Of a stretch of 45,956 nucleotides of DNA, positions 1 through 7,717 are shown one piece after another; positions within the stretch are counted from its first letter, which is position 1, and each line of letters starts with the position of its first letter. The stretch covers positions 1 through 45,956 of the forward strand of contig NZ_JAUJFI010000024.1 of assembly GCF_030849505.1 (NCBI RefSeq), read 5' to 3'. A program made the position numbers and the translations under genes. Origin of the DNA: Azospirillum isscasi (lineage in GTDB: Bacteria > Pseudomonadota > Alphaproteobacteria > Azospirillales > Azospirillaceae). The notes beneath the pieces were generated by a model. The model did not search any database. It had not been told where the DNA came from and was given only the letters and a program-made list of their open reading frames with translations.

Positions 1-508
1 CATCAGCGCCGCCAGCCGCTCGATCCCGGCGACCTGCGGCGCCCGCGGCCGGTCGAACGCCACGGCGGCCCACAGCACGGTTTCCGGTGGCGGCAGGTCG
101 GGCGCCAGGACCAGGAAGCGCCGCTCGCAGGCGCCGTCGGCGATCACCACATGGAGACCGTCCGGCGTCGCCAGCACCGCCCGCCGCCCCGGCCCGGCCA
201 ACGGATCAGCCGCGGGAGCCACGGGGATCGGCTGCGTGGGAGCTGGGATCAGCCGCACCAGGTCCGGCAGCAGGTCGGGCGTCCAGAAGATCGCCGTGTC
301 GTGGGCGGTCCGGTCCGGGTCCTCGGCGAAAGGACAACCCCCAGCGCCGGCCGACGGCGGCGTGCTCCGCCGAGCGCGGCGCGGCGGCCCGCGTCGCGGC
401 CCTGTACTCGGGGTTGCGGCGCAGGAACTCCCACGCCCAGCCCGCCACCGGCAGCGATGCCGTGTCGGCGTAAGCGGCGGCGGACCGCCAGTCTCTCGTG
501 CCTGTCAT
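1..508 (-). pseudogene. Frameshifted DUF6499/DUF2285 element protein, 3' end off window
   Basis: Reading from the ATG at 508, the first ~58 codons give the typical N-terminus of the alphaproteobacterial ICE/plasmid family annotated as DUF6499 or DUF2285 'transcriptional regulator domain' proteins (DWRSAAAYADT, then WAWEFLRRNPEYRA, then WGLSF). The frame then becomes nonsense. The expected continuation (FAEDPDRTAHDTAIFWTPDL, then LVRLIPAPTQPIPVAP) is present in another frame and stays open to base 1. Removing one A from the AAA at 329-331 joins the two halves. So I see a 1-bp insertion, or a sequencing error. Family members usually continue into a DUF2285 domain, which would lie left of the window. 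Role: probably element maintenance or regulation; not established here. Confidence 0.65.
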
Positions 509-575
509 GAAACCGTCCTCGTCATGGATGAAGGGACGGATGCGCATCCAAACGCTCAGGTTGTGAAGCGCCGAA

Positions 576-595
576 CGCGCCGGTAGGCCGGCGCG
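576..595. other. Perfect 8-bp hairpin between two element genes
   Basis: CGCGCCGG (576-583), loop TAGG, CCGGCGCG (588-595). It sits in the 213-bp gap between the small DUF2285 gene and the DUF6499 reading frame, both on the minus strand. No T tract follows in either direction, so it could be an attenuator, an operator or a weak terminator. Confidence 0.45.
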
Positions 596-721
596 GCGTA
601 TCGGGGGATCGATGCAACCGGCACACCCCGATCGAAAGGGGAGGAAGCGCTTGATCGGACAGGGAAAGAGCCGCCCAGCCGGCGTTCGGCGATGCCGGAC
701 GGGCAATGCGGCGATGGCGGC

Positions 722-991
722 TTAATTCAAAACGAGCAGATGGCGGTAGCCGCTTTCGGTCATCCAACGGGCACGGGCGAGATGGCTGGCGTGGGCACGC
801 CGGGCGCGCTCGGGTTCCTCGTCCGGGTCGATGCGCAGGACGATCCGGGCGACCTCGTCGGGGTCGGCGCCGTCCGCCGCGGCGTCGAGCAGGCGCAGGT
901 AGGTGACCAGATGCAGCCGGTCGTAGTCGGTGAGCGTCTCGCCGGTGGGCGCCACGTCGAACACCGGCGCATCGATGCGCGGCTTCCTCAT
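722..991 (-). CDS. Small DUF2285-domain protein
   Basis: 89 aa. The core LTDYDRLHLVTYLRLLDA, followed by a segment with VLRIDPDEEPERAR and ending ARWMTESGYRHLL, is the DUF2285 signature. In larger family members this module is a C-terminal, probably DNA-binding helical domain; here it stands alone. It has the same strand and order as in related ICEs, where it lies next to the DUF6499 protein (508-1) and near replication or transfer genes. The ATG at 991 is preceded by AAAGGAG, a good ribosome-binding site. A divergent XRE regulator starts at 1105, so the 113-bp gap probably holds both promoters. The exact role is unknown; regulation of element transfer or maintenance is an inference. Confidence 0.8.
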   Translation of the reverse strand: MRKPRIDAPVFDVAPTGETLTDYDRLHLVTYLRLLDAAADGADPDEVARIVLRIDPDEEPERARRAHASHLARARWMTESGYRHLLVLN

Positions 992-1053
992 GCGCAGGCT
1001 CCTTTCCGTTCGGCGATGCAGACCACCCGCAGGCCGTCGGCTGGCATCGGAAT

Positions 1054-1067
1054 GGTATATGTATCCC
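1054..1067. promoter_or_regulatory. Candidate operator between divergent genes
   Basis: An imperfect palindrome, GGTATATGTATCCC (10 of 14 positions symmetric), is the only AT-rich patch in the 992-1104 gap between the DUF2285 gene (minus) and the XRE gene (plus). Its place about 40 bp before the XRE start suits autoregulation by that repressor. Not confirmed. Confidence 0.3.
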
Positions 1068-1104
1068 GTGGAGACTTTTCCCGCAATGGGGCTCCATCCT
1101 GGCG

Positions 1105-1377
1105 ATGGAGGACCTGCCCGATATACTCGCCGCGAACATCCGGCGCCTGCGGCGTGAGCGCGACATCACGCAGGAGGAGCTCGCGCATATCTCGGGCATC
1201 GACCGCAGCTACGTCGGCCAGATCGAGCGGGCCGAGCACAAGGCGAGCGTGGTGACGCTCGGCCGGCTGGCGCGGGCGCTGAAGGTGCTTCCCGGCGATC
1301 TGCTGGCGCTGCCCCCCGATCACCCCTTCCTCTCCGAACTGGCCGGTTCCACCCGGGACGGCGATGGCGGTGCGTGA
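1105..1377 (+). CDS. XRE/Cro-CI family helix-turn-helix regulator
   Basis: 90 aa, essentially one HTH domain. Residues ~5-62 carry the classic pattern: NIRRLRRERDITQEELAH, then ISGIDRSYVGQIERAEHKAS, then LGRLARALKV. Recognition helix about residues 32-42. There is no sensor or peptidase domain, so it resembles simple phage- or ICE-type repressors. It lies divergent to the DUF2285 gene, and palindromes lie on both sides of it (1054-1067, 1434-1448, 1478-1487). It probably represses itself and neighbouring element genes; that is inference from position. The start at 1105 follows a GGCGATGG context with only a weak ribosome-binding site (TGGCG), so a short upstream extension is possible. Confidence 0.85.
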   Translation: MEDLPDILAANIRRLRRERDITQEELAHISGIDRSYVGQIERAEHKASVVTLGRLARALKVLPGDLLALPPDHPFLSELAGSTRDGDGGA

Positions 1378-1893
1378 CGACATACGTGGGTAGGACGCCA
1401 CAGTTCCGCCACCATTGCTTTTGGGGTGAAAGGGTTGGCAATGCCAACGGTTTCCGGGAGAGGTGCGTGACTTTTTAGGCATATGCCAGCCAATCGGGGC
1501 GGCGGCCGAGGGTGCATTCCCATGTTCACGGCGATCCGGAGTCCCGGATCGGCGGATGTCAGGATCAATGGACAGCCGGATATCCAGATCACCGGTTCTC
1601 CTTAAATCCGGGTGTGGAAGGGGCCGTGCTCCTGAGCAGCGACCGAGGGTAATCATCGGCACGCCGCCGGATAGACCCACGTCGATGGCGGCGCACCAAT
1701 GCACGAGTCCACGAATAAAAGAAAATCCCGTTCAACGATTAAACCCGAATTACTCGCCGAAGCGGCGCTATCGAGCATGCGACTTGGCCCCAGGAATTTA
1801 GATATATCTAAAACGCATTTGCCAGATAGATGTCACAATAGAGATGCGCTGATCGCGCCCGATCGGCAACGCCGACGCCCCAGTCACTGTACT
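1378..1893. other. Gene-free stretch with two short palindromes
   Basis: No convincing coding frame. It contains GTTGGCA-A-TGCCAAC (1434-1448, perfect arms around one central base) and the perfect palindrome GGCATATGCC (1478-1487). Both share a GGCA/TGCC core and may be operators for the adjacent XRE protein. The right part (1700-1890) is less GC-rich, and no terminator for the nuclease operon ending at 1894 is obvious. Confidence 0.4.
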
Positions 1894-2796
1894 TTACTTT
1901 TTCCCGGGCCTGCCAAAGAGGTGTAACTTACCCGTTCGAATCAGCTCGGCATGGAGAGAAACAATCTCACTAGCAAGCGCATGTAGTTGTTTTACCACAC
2001 GCCAGAAGTGATCCGGCTGCGTGATCTCCCAATCTTGGGGTATCCAACGGCGATCAACATTCATTTCCGTTGAAGACGTCTCAGTGGCGATGACATCAAG
2101 ATATTCGTCCGCTTTCGCCCAAAGCTTCAGCTTTGCCGTTTCGATCTCTGGTGTGAGGAACTCACGCTCCGGCTTGTTCCATTCGTAGTAAAACTCACGC
2201 AGGGGATCGAGCTTTGCATCGGAGAACGAGAACCCGGCCATGTTGTGCTGATCGATGAAGCCGATAACACCGTTCGATGATAGGAGCTGAGATATTTCAT
2301 CGAACAGCTTTTGGTCGTGCTCCCGCGCCCGGTCGGCAGACGGCCTGAACTGCGGAAAGTGCTTAAAGAAAACCGCGTCGTCAGCCGCCAAGTCCTGACA
2401 GATGTCCTCCCAGAACAGGACAGCCACCGGAAACTGGCCCGCCTTCTTTCTGCGCTGAGAAATGAGCCGAACTTGTTTCTGAATGGCAACGTCACGCTTC
2501 GCCGTAGTGGCGATGTAAAGAGCGTCGATAGGAGGCTGAAAGGTCTCAGCCTGCTTAATTTCAGCTTTTATAGTGGTGATGGCGACGCCATCTACCGTGT
2601 TTTTGCCCTGGACACCGATATGCCGCCCGTCAGCAGCATGCCCGAAGATGTCAACGCCATCCTGGCGCTGGCCCTGTCGGCCGTGGCGGTACAAGTCGGT
2701 CGAGTTCCATCGCAGCTTGGCTGCCGAAAGCGCAATCTCCTCGAACTCATCCCATGAGCGGGGCGGCGGCAGCACCAATCCTGCGAGCGTCGGCAT
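1894..2796 (-). CDS. Mrr-like PD-(D/E)XK nuclease, last gene of an Argonaute-linked operon
   Basis: 300 aa from the ATG at 2796, which overlaps the upstream stop by one base (TGATG). An alternative ATG lies 15 bp further upstream. Residues ~14-110 form a restriction-endonuclease-like fold: helix WDEFEEIALSAA (E19/E20), a GRQGQRQDGVDIFG segment with Asp49, then GVQGK with Gln63 and Lys65 (a D...QxK active site as in Mrr-type enzymes), and a YIATT strand. The C-terminal 180 residues are helical and unrecognised; they contain several aromatic and charged segments and no transmembrane helix. It should cleave DNA. Mrr-like nucleases are known effectors of inactive long prokaryotic Argonautes. With a Piwi fragment at the head of this operon, that is the most likely role here. 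A lone restriction enzyme is the alternative. Confidence 0.75.
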   Translation of the reverse strand: MPTLAGLVLPPPRSWDEFEEIALSAAKLRWNSTDLYRHGRQGQRQDGVDIFGHAADGRHIGVQGKNTVDGVAITTIKAEIKQAETFQPPIDALYIATTAKRDVAIQKQVRLISQRRKKAGQFPVAVLFWEDICQDLAADDAVFFKHFPQFRPSADRAREHDQKLFDEISQLLSSNGVIGFIDQHNMAGFSFSDAKLDPLREFYYEWNKPEREFLTPEIETAKLKLWAKADEYLDVIATETSSTEMNVDRRWIPQDWEITQPDHFWRVVKQLHALASEIVSLHAELIRTGKLHLFGRPGKK

Positions 2797-3590
2797 CAGG
2801 CTAGCGCCCATACTGCGAGCACAAGCCCGACGATGCTGGCCAGACCGGCCACCACCTGAAACGTCCTGTTCTCGGCCATCCAGATCAGCGCCGTCCGCAC
2901 CCTGCCGCCGTGCATCTCCCACCAAGTGGTGTTGGTCTTCAGATTGCGGTCATGCGCGCGGCCTGCGATGTTGGCGATCACATCGACCTTGCGCAGCGTT
3001 GATTGGTGGAGCGCGGCGAAGTTGCGCTCTTCAAATGCTTTCGCCTCTTCGGCCCCGTTCAGGAAGTCGCGCGGCGCGATATGGTTCTTGGCGAGCAGCT
3101 TCTCCATGCGGGGATGATCGATATAGCCGACGCCATAGATGTCGATCAGCAGTCGGGACAGGTCGTACTTCTTGTCGTCCTCGACGAAATAAGCAGGATC
3201 TTCGCCCAGCACCCGGAACCGGTGCTCGATGGCCTGAAAGCCGTAATTCACGTCCCGCATGTTCCAGTGCAGGTACTTCATGCCCCGGTGGCTGCCGAGA
3301 TGGACGAAGAAGGCCGCGAGCATCTCCTTCTCAAGATCATCGTAATGCTGCTCGATTTGGTTGAACGGAATGCGCCGCCGCTCGGCCACCTGATGGATCG
3401 AGAACGAGACCGTCTGCGCGGAATCGAGTTTGCGCAGCGCTACTGACGTGATCCGTGGAGAACGCCCTTCAACCCGGTCGTAGAAGCTCTCGCAGGAATA
3501 ATGGATGACCCAGACATTCGCGGCGTCTGCGAAGAGTCTGTCGAGCGCGGACAGGGCGACCCTTTGCCTTGCCGGGTTTGGCGCTGTCAT
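2796..3590 (-). CDS. C-terminally membrane-anchored protein of the Argonaute-linked operon
   Basis: 264 aa. The start ATG at 3590 overlaps the preceding stop (ATGA, 3587-3590), so it is translationally coupled. The soluble part (1-240) is not a family I can name. It has a strand-rich N-terminus (VWVIHYSCESFYDR, SPRITSVALRKL, TVSFSIHQVAE) and a conserved-looking block (GMKYLHWNMRDVNYGFQAIE) around residues 105-125. The last ~20 residues (TFQVVAGLASIVGLVLAVWA) are one hydrophobic helix, giving a tail anchor with the body in the cytoplasm. Inactive long Argonautes have been described with membrane effectors, so a role in membrane disruption or tethering is possible. The N-terminal strands also recall exonuclease-like folds, but I cannot place catalytic residues. 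Confidence 0.65.
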   Translation of the reverse strand: MTAPNPARQRVALSALDRLFADAANVWVIHYSCESFYDRVEGRSPRITSVALRKLDSAQTVSFSIHQVAERRRIPFNQIEQHYDDLEKEMLAAFFVHLGSHRGMKYLHWNMRDVNYGFQAIEHRFRVLGEDPAYFVEDDKKYDLSRLLIDIYGVGYIDHPRMEKLLAKNHIAPRDFLNGAEEAKAFEERNFAALHQSTLRKVDVIANIAGRAHDRNLKTNTTWWEMHGGRVRTALIWMAENRTFQVVAGLASIVGLVLAVWALA

Positions 3591-4378
3591 GACCGGCCCT
3601 GCTTTGAGAGGAACGTGCACACGGCGCAGGCCACGCTGACAACAAGCTCGGCCTCTTCCGATGAAACCGCCTGCCCCTCGCGGACATGACGTGCGCGTTC
3701 CGACGCATAGCCCCAAAGCTTCTCGACCGCCGTATCCAAGGGCGGTGTGAGTGCAAGGCGCGGCACGAGACGCCCCAGGGTGAGGTTCGGCGCTCCCGTC
3801 ACATTGCGGGCGGTGCATTCGAGCGCGGCGATGGAATGCTGGATTGCGCCGGTTACATCCGGCTTCGGCCGCCGCGAGATATCGGCAAGCGCTTCGTGGA
3901 CTTCATTCGCCGCCGCGCTGCGCCCGGTCTGCGCGAGGACGGCAGCGGCCTCGCGGGTCGCCTCAGTAAAGACCTCCGAGCCCCGGTAGACGATCCGGCC
4001 ATCCGTCATCTGCCAGCCGATACCGTTCTCCCGGAGATACCCGTTAAGCCTCTCCTGAAAGATATCGGCCCCGCCCGAATACTGCGCCGCGAACGCGGCG
4101 TGGATCGCCTCAGCGATGTCGTACACCTTGAACCATGGGCAGTCCTCGATGAGGCCGTTCACCTCATCCCAGATGTTCGGATACTCAGACCAGTTCGATG
4201 GGTCGGGGCGGACCAGCAGGACCGCGCAGATTACCTTGCGCATCGCGCCGGGACTCATCCCCGCGTCCTGCGCGATCAGCGGAATGGCGAAGCGCAGCCC
4301 TTCCGGCGCGTCCTCGCGGACGACGATCTCCTGCTCCGTTCTGCGATATCCGTGGCGATCTGAGAAACGTCCCTGCAT
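3587..4378 (-). CDS. AbiJ N-terminal-domain-4-like abortive-infection protein
   Basis: 263 aa from the ATG at 4378, chosen for the GGAG eight bases upstream; a longer frame to 4468 runs into the Piwi fragment. N-terminal ~130 residues (FSDRHGYRR, EIVVREDAPEGLR, WFKVYDIAEAI, ERLNGYLRENGIGWQMTDG) fit the AbiJ_NTD4 type of domain. The C-terminus (ALECTARNVTG, LGRLV, LWGYASERARHVREG, EAELVVSVACAVCTFL) has the look of Abi_C/HEPN-like helical domains, which often carry an R...H ribonuclease motif; here RARH is the candidate. It lies 16 bp after the Piwi fragment stop and overlaps the next gene by 4 bp. AbiJ-type proteins cause infected-cell shutdown; here it could be the toxic arm of an Argonaute system. 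Domain names are from memory of the families. Confidence 0.6.
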   Translation of the reverse strand: MQGRFSDRHGYRRTEQEIVVREDAPEGLRFAIPLIAQDAGMSPGAMRKVICAVLLVRPDPSNWSEYPNIWDEVNGLIEDCPWFKVYDIAEAIHAAFAAQYSGGADIFQERLNGYLRENGIGWQMTDGRIVYRGSEVFTEATREAAAVLAQTGRSAAANEVHEALADISRRPKPDVTGAIQHSIAALECTARNVTGAPNLTLGRLVPRLALTPPLDTAVEKLWGYASERARHVREGQAVSSEEAELVVSVACAVCTFLSKQGRS

Positions 4379-4394
4379 GCACTGCTCCGCGCCG

Positions 4395-4931
4395 TCAGAT
4401 AAAGAGACGGTAATCATAGGAGGAAGCACCGAACCGCTGGAGCAGCGAACCAATGCGGGCGATTTCACCGGACGATTGAAGGGTCGCCGGGAACTTGGTG
4501 TAGAGGTCGAACGTGTTCCAGTTCATCTTGGAAAGGCCGAGTATCTCCGCCGCTAACTGGTCGAGCAGTGTTGCCCCGGCGTGCTGCCGCAGCGCGAGCG
4601 GGGCGGGAATCCGCCTTTTGCCTTGAAAGTACTTGAGGCTCGGATTGACGGCGGCGGTCGCGCCGTGGACCCACAGCAAGGCCGAAAAGTCGTCGAGATT
4701 CATGACAGTCCCGCGTCTTACTGGGTAACCGACATTCCCCAGATGGACGGACCATCCACCCATCTGGCCGCGAATTATATCCACTCCAATGGGGCGCAGG
4801 AAGCGTGTGCCGCGCCCCTCTTCGTCCAAAACGTCGCAGATGGTGGTCGCTCCAGCTTCTGAAGCCCGCCTTTGGGGCGCTGGCAAACCATTCTGCAACA
4901 CGCCGGACGCACTTTGCCTTTCGGGAGACAC
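4395..4931 (-). pseudogene. 3' fragment of a prokaryotic Argonaute (Piwi domain)
   Basis: An open frame of 178 codons. From about codon 28 it reads like the end of a Piwi domain: TICDVLDEEGRGTRFLRP, GNVGYPVRRGTVMNLDD, FSALLWVHGA, RRIPAPLALRQHAG, LAAEILGLSKMNWNTFDLY, KFPATL, ending SYDYRLFI. The YPV.RGT, LLW..G, P.PL.I and LxKMNWN blocks and the terminal hydrophobic residue are typical of pAgo C-termini, probably long type. The first ~27 codons look like IS1380 end sequence, and the DNA upstream is the IS1380 itself, so N, PAZ, MID and most of Piwi are gone. No 5' half appears on the far side of the IS, which implies a deletion as well as an insertion. An internal ATG (4703) could still yield a 102-aa protein. 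Confidence 0.7.
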
Positions 4932-4952
4932 CGCCGATCCACCCGGCTGCCG

Positions 4953-6160
4953 TCACCATGGTGCGACAGGCCGTGGTCGGAGGTTGCCGATTCGCTCCAG
5001 CAAGTCCCGGAACAGATCGCGGGGCACCGCCACCTCGGCCATCTGGAAGACGGTGTAGCGGGCATGCGCGATCACCTTGGTGCCGATCTTCACCACCTTC
5101 TCCCGGATCGTGGTCAACGACCAGCGTGCCATCTCGTCCGGCAGGACCAGAGTGCGCAGGAAGTTGGCGAGATTGTAGGCGAGCGCGTGGAGTTGCAGGT
5201 GGACGGCGTTGGCCTTCATCGCGTGGCAGGACAACCGCATCCACCTGACCGCGTTCTTGCCCTCCTTGATCCACTGCTCGGCCGTACCGCGCTGGTTGTA
5301 GAAGGCCACCGCCTTCGAGGCGGGCCGGGTCAGGTTGGTGACCAGGAAGCCGACGGGGGGGTAGAGTTCGCCCGGATGCCACTCGACCGCCACCACCACC
5401 CGGCGCTTCCGGCTCCACGATCCGGTCTGGTAGGTGAAGCTCGCGTGGAAGCGCCGAAGATGGTTCGGCGGACGCCCGACGGGCCGCTTGAGCAGATGGG
5501 CGATGCGCCCCTGGAGCACGCTGTTGGCCTTGAGGCGGATCACGCACTTATAGCTCTCGGCCTCCAGGAACTTGCACAAGTCCGGCAGGGCGAAAGCGGC
5601 GTCGCCACGGAAGTAGCGCCGCTTGGTCGTCTCCCGGTACCGCGCGACCACGGGTTTCAGCACCACCCGCCAGCCGTCGGCACTGTGAACGTTCCCCAGA
5701 CGCAGGGCGCACCGCTCCAGGTCGCCGAACTGGTTGAACACGAACAGCGGATGGTAGCAGGTACAGCGAAGTGGCCGTTGTAGGCGGTCCCCTCCTGGTC
5801 TCCGTGGGTCGGGCTGACGCTGGAGTCCATGTCCAGCACCACAGCCGTCGTCGGGCGGCGGGCGTGCACGGCGTCGATCCATCGTCCCGACAAATCGGCC
5901 AGCGCCATCAGATTGGCCTCGCTGGTCAGCGTTCCGGTCTCGAACCGCCCCATCTGGCTCGTGGAGGCGGCCTCCTCGGTTGTTACTCACCCGCCGACGA
6001 TCCAGCGCATGGCCGGATCGCGGCCGAGGCGGTCGGCGTCGTTCACGTCCTCGTATCCGGCCAGTGGCCCGAACACGGCATGTCGGAACTGGGCAAGCAG
6101 GGTGTGGCGGCCGTTGCGTCCCGTCCGCACATCGGCAAGGTTCACGATTTGGGGAGCCAT
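4953..6160 (-). pseudogene. Broken IS1380-family transposase
   Basis: The C-terminal ~250 codons are a clear IS1380 transposase (YHPLFVFNQFGDLERCALR, GNVHSADGW, YFRGDAAFALPD, VEWHPGELYPPVGFLVTNL, YNQRGTAEQWIKEGKN, LQLHALAYNLANFLRTL, ending in PRPVAPW). Two lesions kill it. In the frame starting MAPQIVNLADVRTG (ATG 6160), RDPAMRWIVGG is followed by TGA at 5987-5989, then the frame continues VTTEEAASTSQMGRFETGTL. Near 5757-5762 one base is missing, so YNGHF and CTCYHPLFVFNQ lie in different frames. The N-terminus also looks short for the family, so a 5' deletion is likely. It separates the Argonaute fragment from element backbone genes. Terminal repeats were not recognised. Confidence 0.85.
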
Positions 6161-6258
6161 GCGACCGATAGTGGCGACCGGCGGTGACGGGAAGAGCGCG
6201 CCGGCAGGCGTCCTCCCGCCACACGACGAGGCTCCTGGCCGCGACGCACGGCGCCGCC

Positions 6259-6435
6259 TCAGGCGGGCGGCGCCTCCTTGATGAACACCGGCGCGTCGGT
6301 GGCGCGGTCCATCCCCGCCTGCCGGGCGAGGAGCCGGTCCAGTTCGGCCCGGGCCTGGGCGCGTTCGCGGCGGGTCAGGGCACAGGATACCAGCTCGGCC
6401 CGCAGTTCCCGGACCTGGTCGTGAATGGTGAGCAT
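6259..6435 (-). CDS. 58-aa helical element protein
   Basis: 58 aa. The start ATG at 6435 has AGGAGGGG a few bases upstream; the open frame continues upstream but runs through an inverted-repeat leader and is not used. Sequence: LTIHDQVRELRAELVS, then TRRERAQARAELDRLLARQ, two amphipathic helices that could form a hairpin or coiled coil, then a short tail. Small proteins of this kind sit beside DUF736 genes in related ICEs. No known catalytic motif; function unknown. Its 5' leader (6475-6594) folds into a multi-tier hairpin, so post-transcriptional control is possible. Confidence 0.65.
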   Translation of the reverse strand: MLTIHDQVRELRAELVSCALTRRERAQARAELDRLLARQAGMDRATDAPVFIKEAPPA

Positions 6436-6474
6436 CGTCCCCTCCTCTGGTTTTGAAGACGAGGGGGCGTCACG

Positions 6475-6594
6475 ATGCCGGAACGGTCCGGGTCGAGGAT
6501 CGCCGCAGGCGACCGGCCTGCCGGCGAGCGGGGGAGCCAAAAGGCGCAGCCTTTTGGGGGGACCGCTCGTCCTCGAGGCGGGCCGCTCCGGCAT
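6475..6594 (-). other. Multi-tier imperfect inverted repeat, leader of the 58-aa gene
   Basis: Nested symmetric arms: ATGCCGGAACGG (6475-6486) with CCGCTCCGGCAT (6583-6594); TCGAGGA near 6494 with TCCTCGA near 6570; CGAGCGG near 6524 with CCGCTCG near 6563; and a perfect core CCAAAAGGC-GCA-GCCTTTTGG (6537-6557). The one outer mismatch becomes a G-U pair only when the minus strand is transcribed, which favours RNA structure on the strand of the 58-aa gene. It lies about 40 nt before the start codon. A transfer-related DNA site is the alternative. Confidence 0.5.
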
Positions 6595-6749
6595 GGTAGG
6601 CTGGGACGTCCGAAGAGACAGACGGACTTTCGGGAGCGCAGGGACTCCCCATCTCGGCCCGCGATCGGTCGCACGGCCATCACGAGCGGCGGCGATGGCC
6701 CGGAGCCGGCCGCGGCGCTCCCCCGGGGCGCCGCAACCGGCGGCCGGCC

Positions 6750-7046
6750 TCAGCGGGACCAGATCAGGGCGTAGCCACCGTCGATCTCGACCAGGCTGGC
6801 GTAGATCGGCGCGGGGAAGCTCGGGTCGTCCAGCTTGACCGAGTGGTAGTCGCGACCGGTTTCCTTGGCGGTCTTGCGCCAGCCGGCGCCGATTTCGATC
6901 CCGTTGCTCTGGGCGCGCAGGTCGGGAGCCTTGTCGCTGTCCTTGGCGGCCGGGACGAAGCGGGCCTTGATGTTGAGGGTGAGCGTCCGGATGATCCCGG
7001 TGAAGGTGCCGTCGTCGTTGCGGGTGAAGGTGCCGATCTGAGCCAT
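6750..7046 (-). CDS. DUF736 family protein
   Basis: 98 aa from the ATG at 7046, with AGGAGG six bases upstream. The whole protein matches DUF736: [70 protein letters not shown], ending YALIWSR. DUF736 proteins are small beta-rich cytoplasmic proteins found almost only on alphaproteobacterial plasmids and ICEs, next to transfer or maintenance genes; their biochemical role is unknown. Length is normal and no lesion is seen. Its upstream leader (7066-7187) shares collinear blocks with the leader of the DUF2493 gene 21 kb away, suggesting common control. Confidence 0.9.
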   Translation of the reverse strand: MAQIGTFTRNDDGTFTGIIRTLTLNIKARFVPAAKDSDKAPDLRAQSNGIEIGAGWRKTAKETGRDYHSVKLDDPSFPAPIYASLVEIDGGYALIWSR

Positions 7047-7065
7047 AGTCGCCTCCTGCGGGGTT

Positions 7066-7187
7066 CGGCCGCGACCACCGCGGCCTTGATGGCGATCACA
7101 AGGGCGCCGGGCGACCGGCCTGCACCCGAAGGGCCGCAGCGCAGCGGAGGACGGCCGGGGGCCAGGCTTCTTGCCTCGCGAGGAAGC
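7066..7187 (-). repeat. Leader repeat A, copy 1 (upstream of DUF736)
   Basis: Three blocks recur in the same order and spacing at 28753-28875 upstream of the DUF2493 gene: a 32-nt block starting at 7066 (29 of 32 identical), a ~24-nt block at 7131-7154 (one indel), and CTTCTTGCCTCGCGAGGAAG at 7167-7186. The last contains the perfect palindrome CCTCGCGAGG inside GGCTT/AAGCC arms. The rest of the gap to 7498 (7188-7498) shows no gene. Confidence 0.6.
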
Positions 7188-7498
7188 CGCACACAGGCGC
7201 AGCCGAGCACGGCGGGGAAGAAGGCCGGCTCCCGCCGGTTGCGGGATCGAGGTCGGGCTGCTCCGCAGCCGCACCCGGCGTCAGGGTCGCCAGCTGGAAA
7301 GGCCGCCGTGGTCGAGCCGCGAGCCGTTCCGCCGGAGACGACACCGCTCACGGCGCCGCAGCGCAACGCCGGATGCAACCGTGCCGGAAACTGGGCAGTT
7401 TCCCGGTCACATGGCCTCGGTCCCGGAGAAGGACCATGAACGGCTCCCACCCGCCGTGGTAGCGTCGCCTGATAGAGCGATTCGGCGGAGATGGATGC

Positions 7499-7717
7499 AT
7501 GACCCCGGAGCGGTGCCGGTTCTTCCGGCGTCAACTGGGATGGTCGCAGGAAGCCCTCACCGAGAAGGCGACGCTGTCGGTGTCGGCGGTGCGCGCCTTC
7601 GAGCTCGGCAGGGGCTCGTCGCGGGGCTACGTGCCGGGCAGCCTCCGGCGGGCCTTCGAAGCCGTGGGTGTCCGCACGGACAGCGACGAAGCACCGCGAA
7701 CAGCCACGGCGGATTGA
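7499..7717 (+). CDS. Small XRE-type helix-turn-helix protein
   Basis: 72 aa: TPERCRFFRRQLGWSQEALT, then KATLSVSAVRAFELGRG, then a segment GYVPGSLRRAFEAVGV. This is the Cro/CI-type HTH fold with a wide-type variant in the third helix region (common in alphaproteobacterial proteins of about this length). It is probably a DNA-binding regulator of element genes. It is monocistronic, with no close plus-strand neighbour, and it diverges from the DUF736 leader. The ATG at 7499 has GGAGATGG upstream. No second domain is present. Confidence 0.75.
   Translation: MTPERCRFFRRQLGWSQEALTEKATLSVSAVRAFELGRGSSRGYVPGSLRRAFEAVGVRTDSDEAPRTATAD

Noticed and set aside
576..595. Rho-independent terminator
   Set aside because: A good stem but no T run on either strand; kept only as a hairpin.
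4465..5547. Minus-strand 360-codon frame across the IS1380/Argonaute junction
   Set aside because: It is an out-of-frame reading of the transposase and then of the Piwi fragment.
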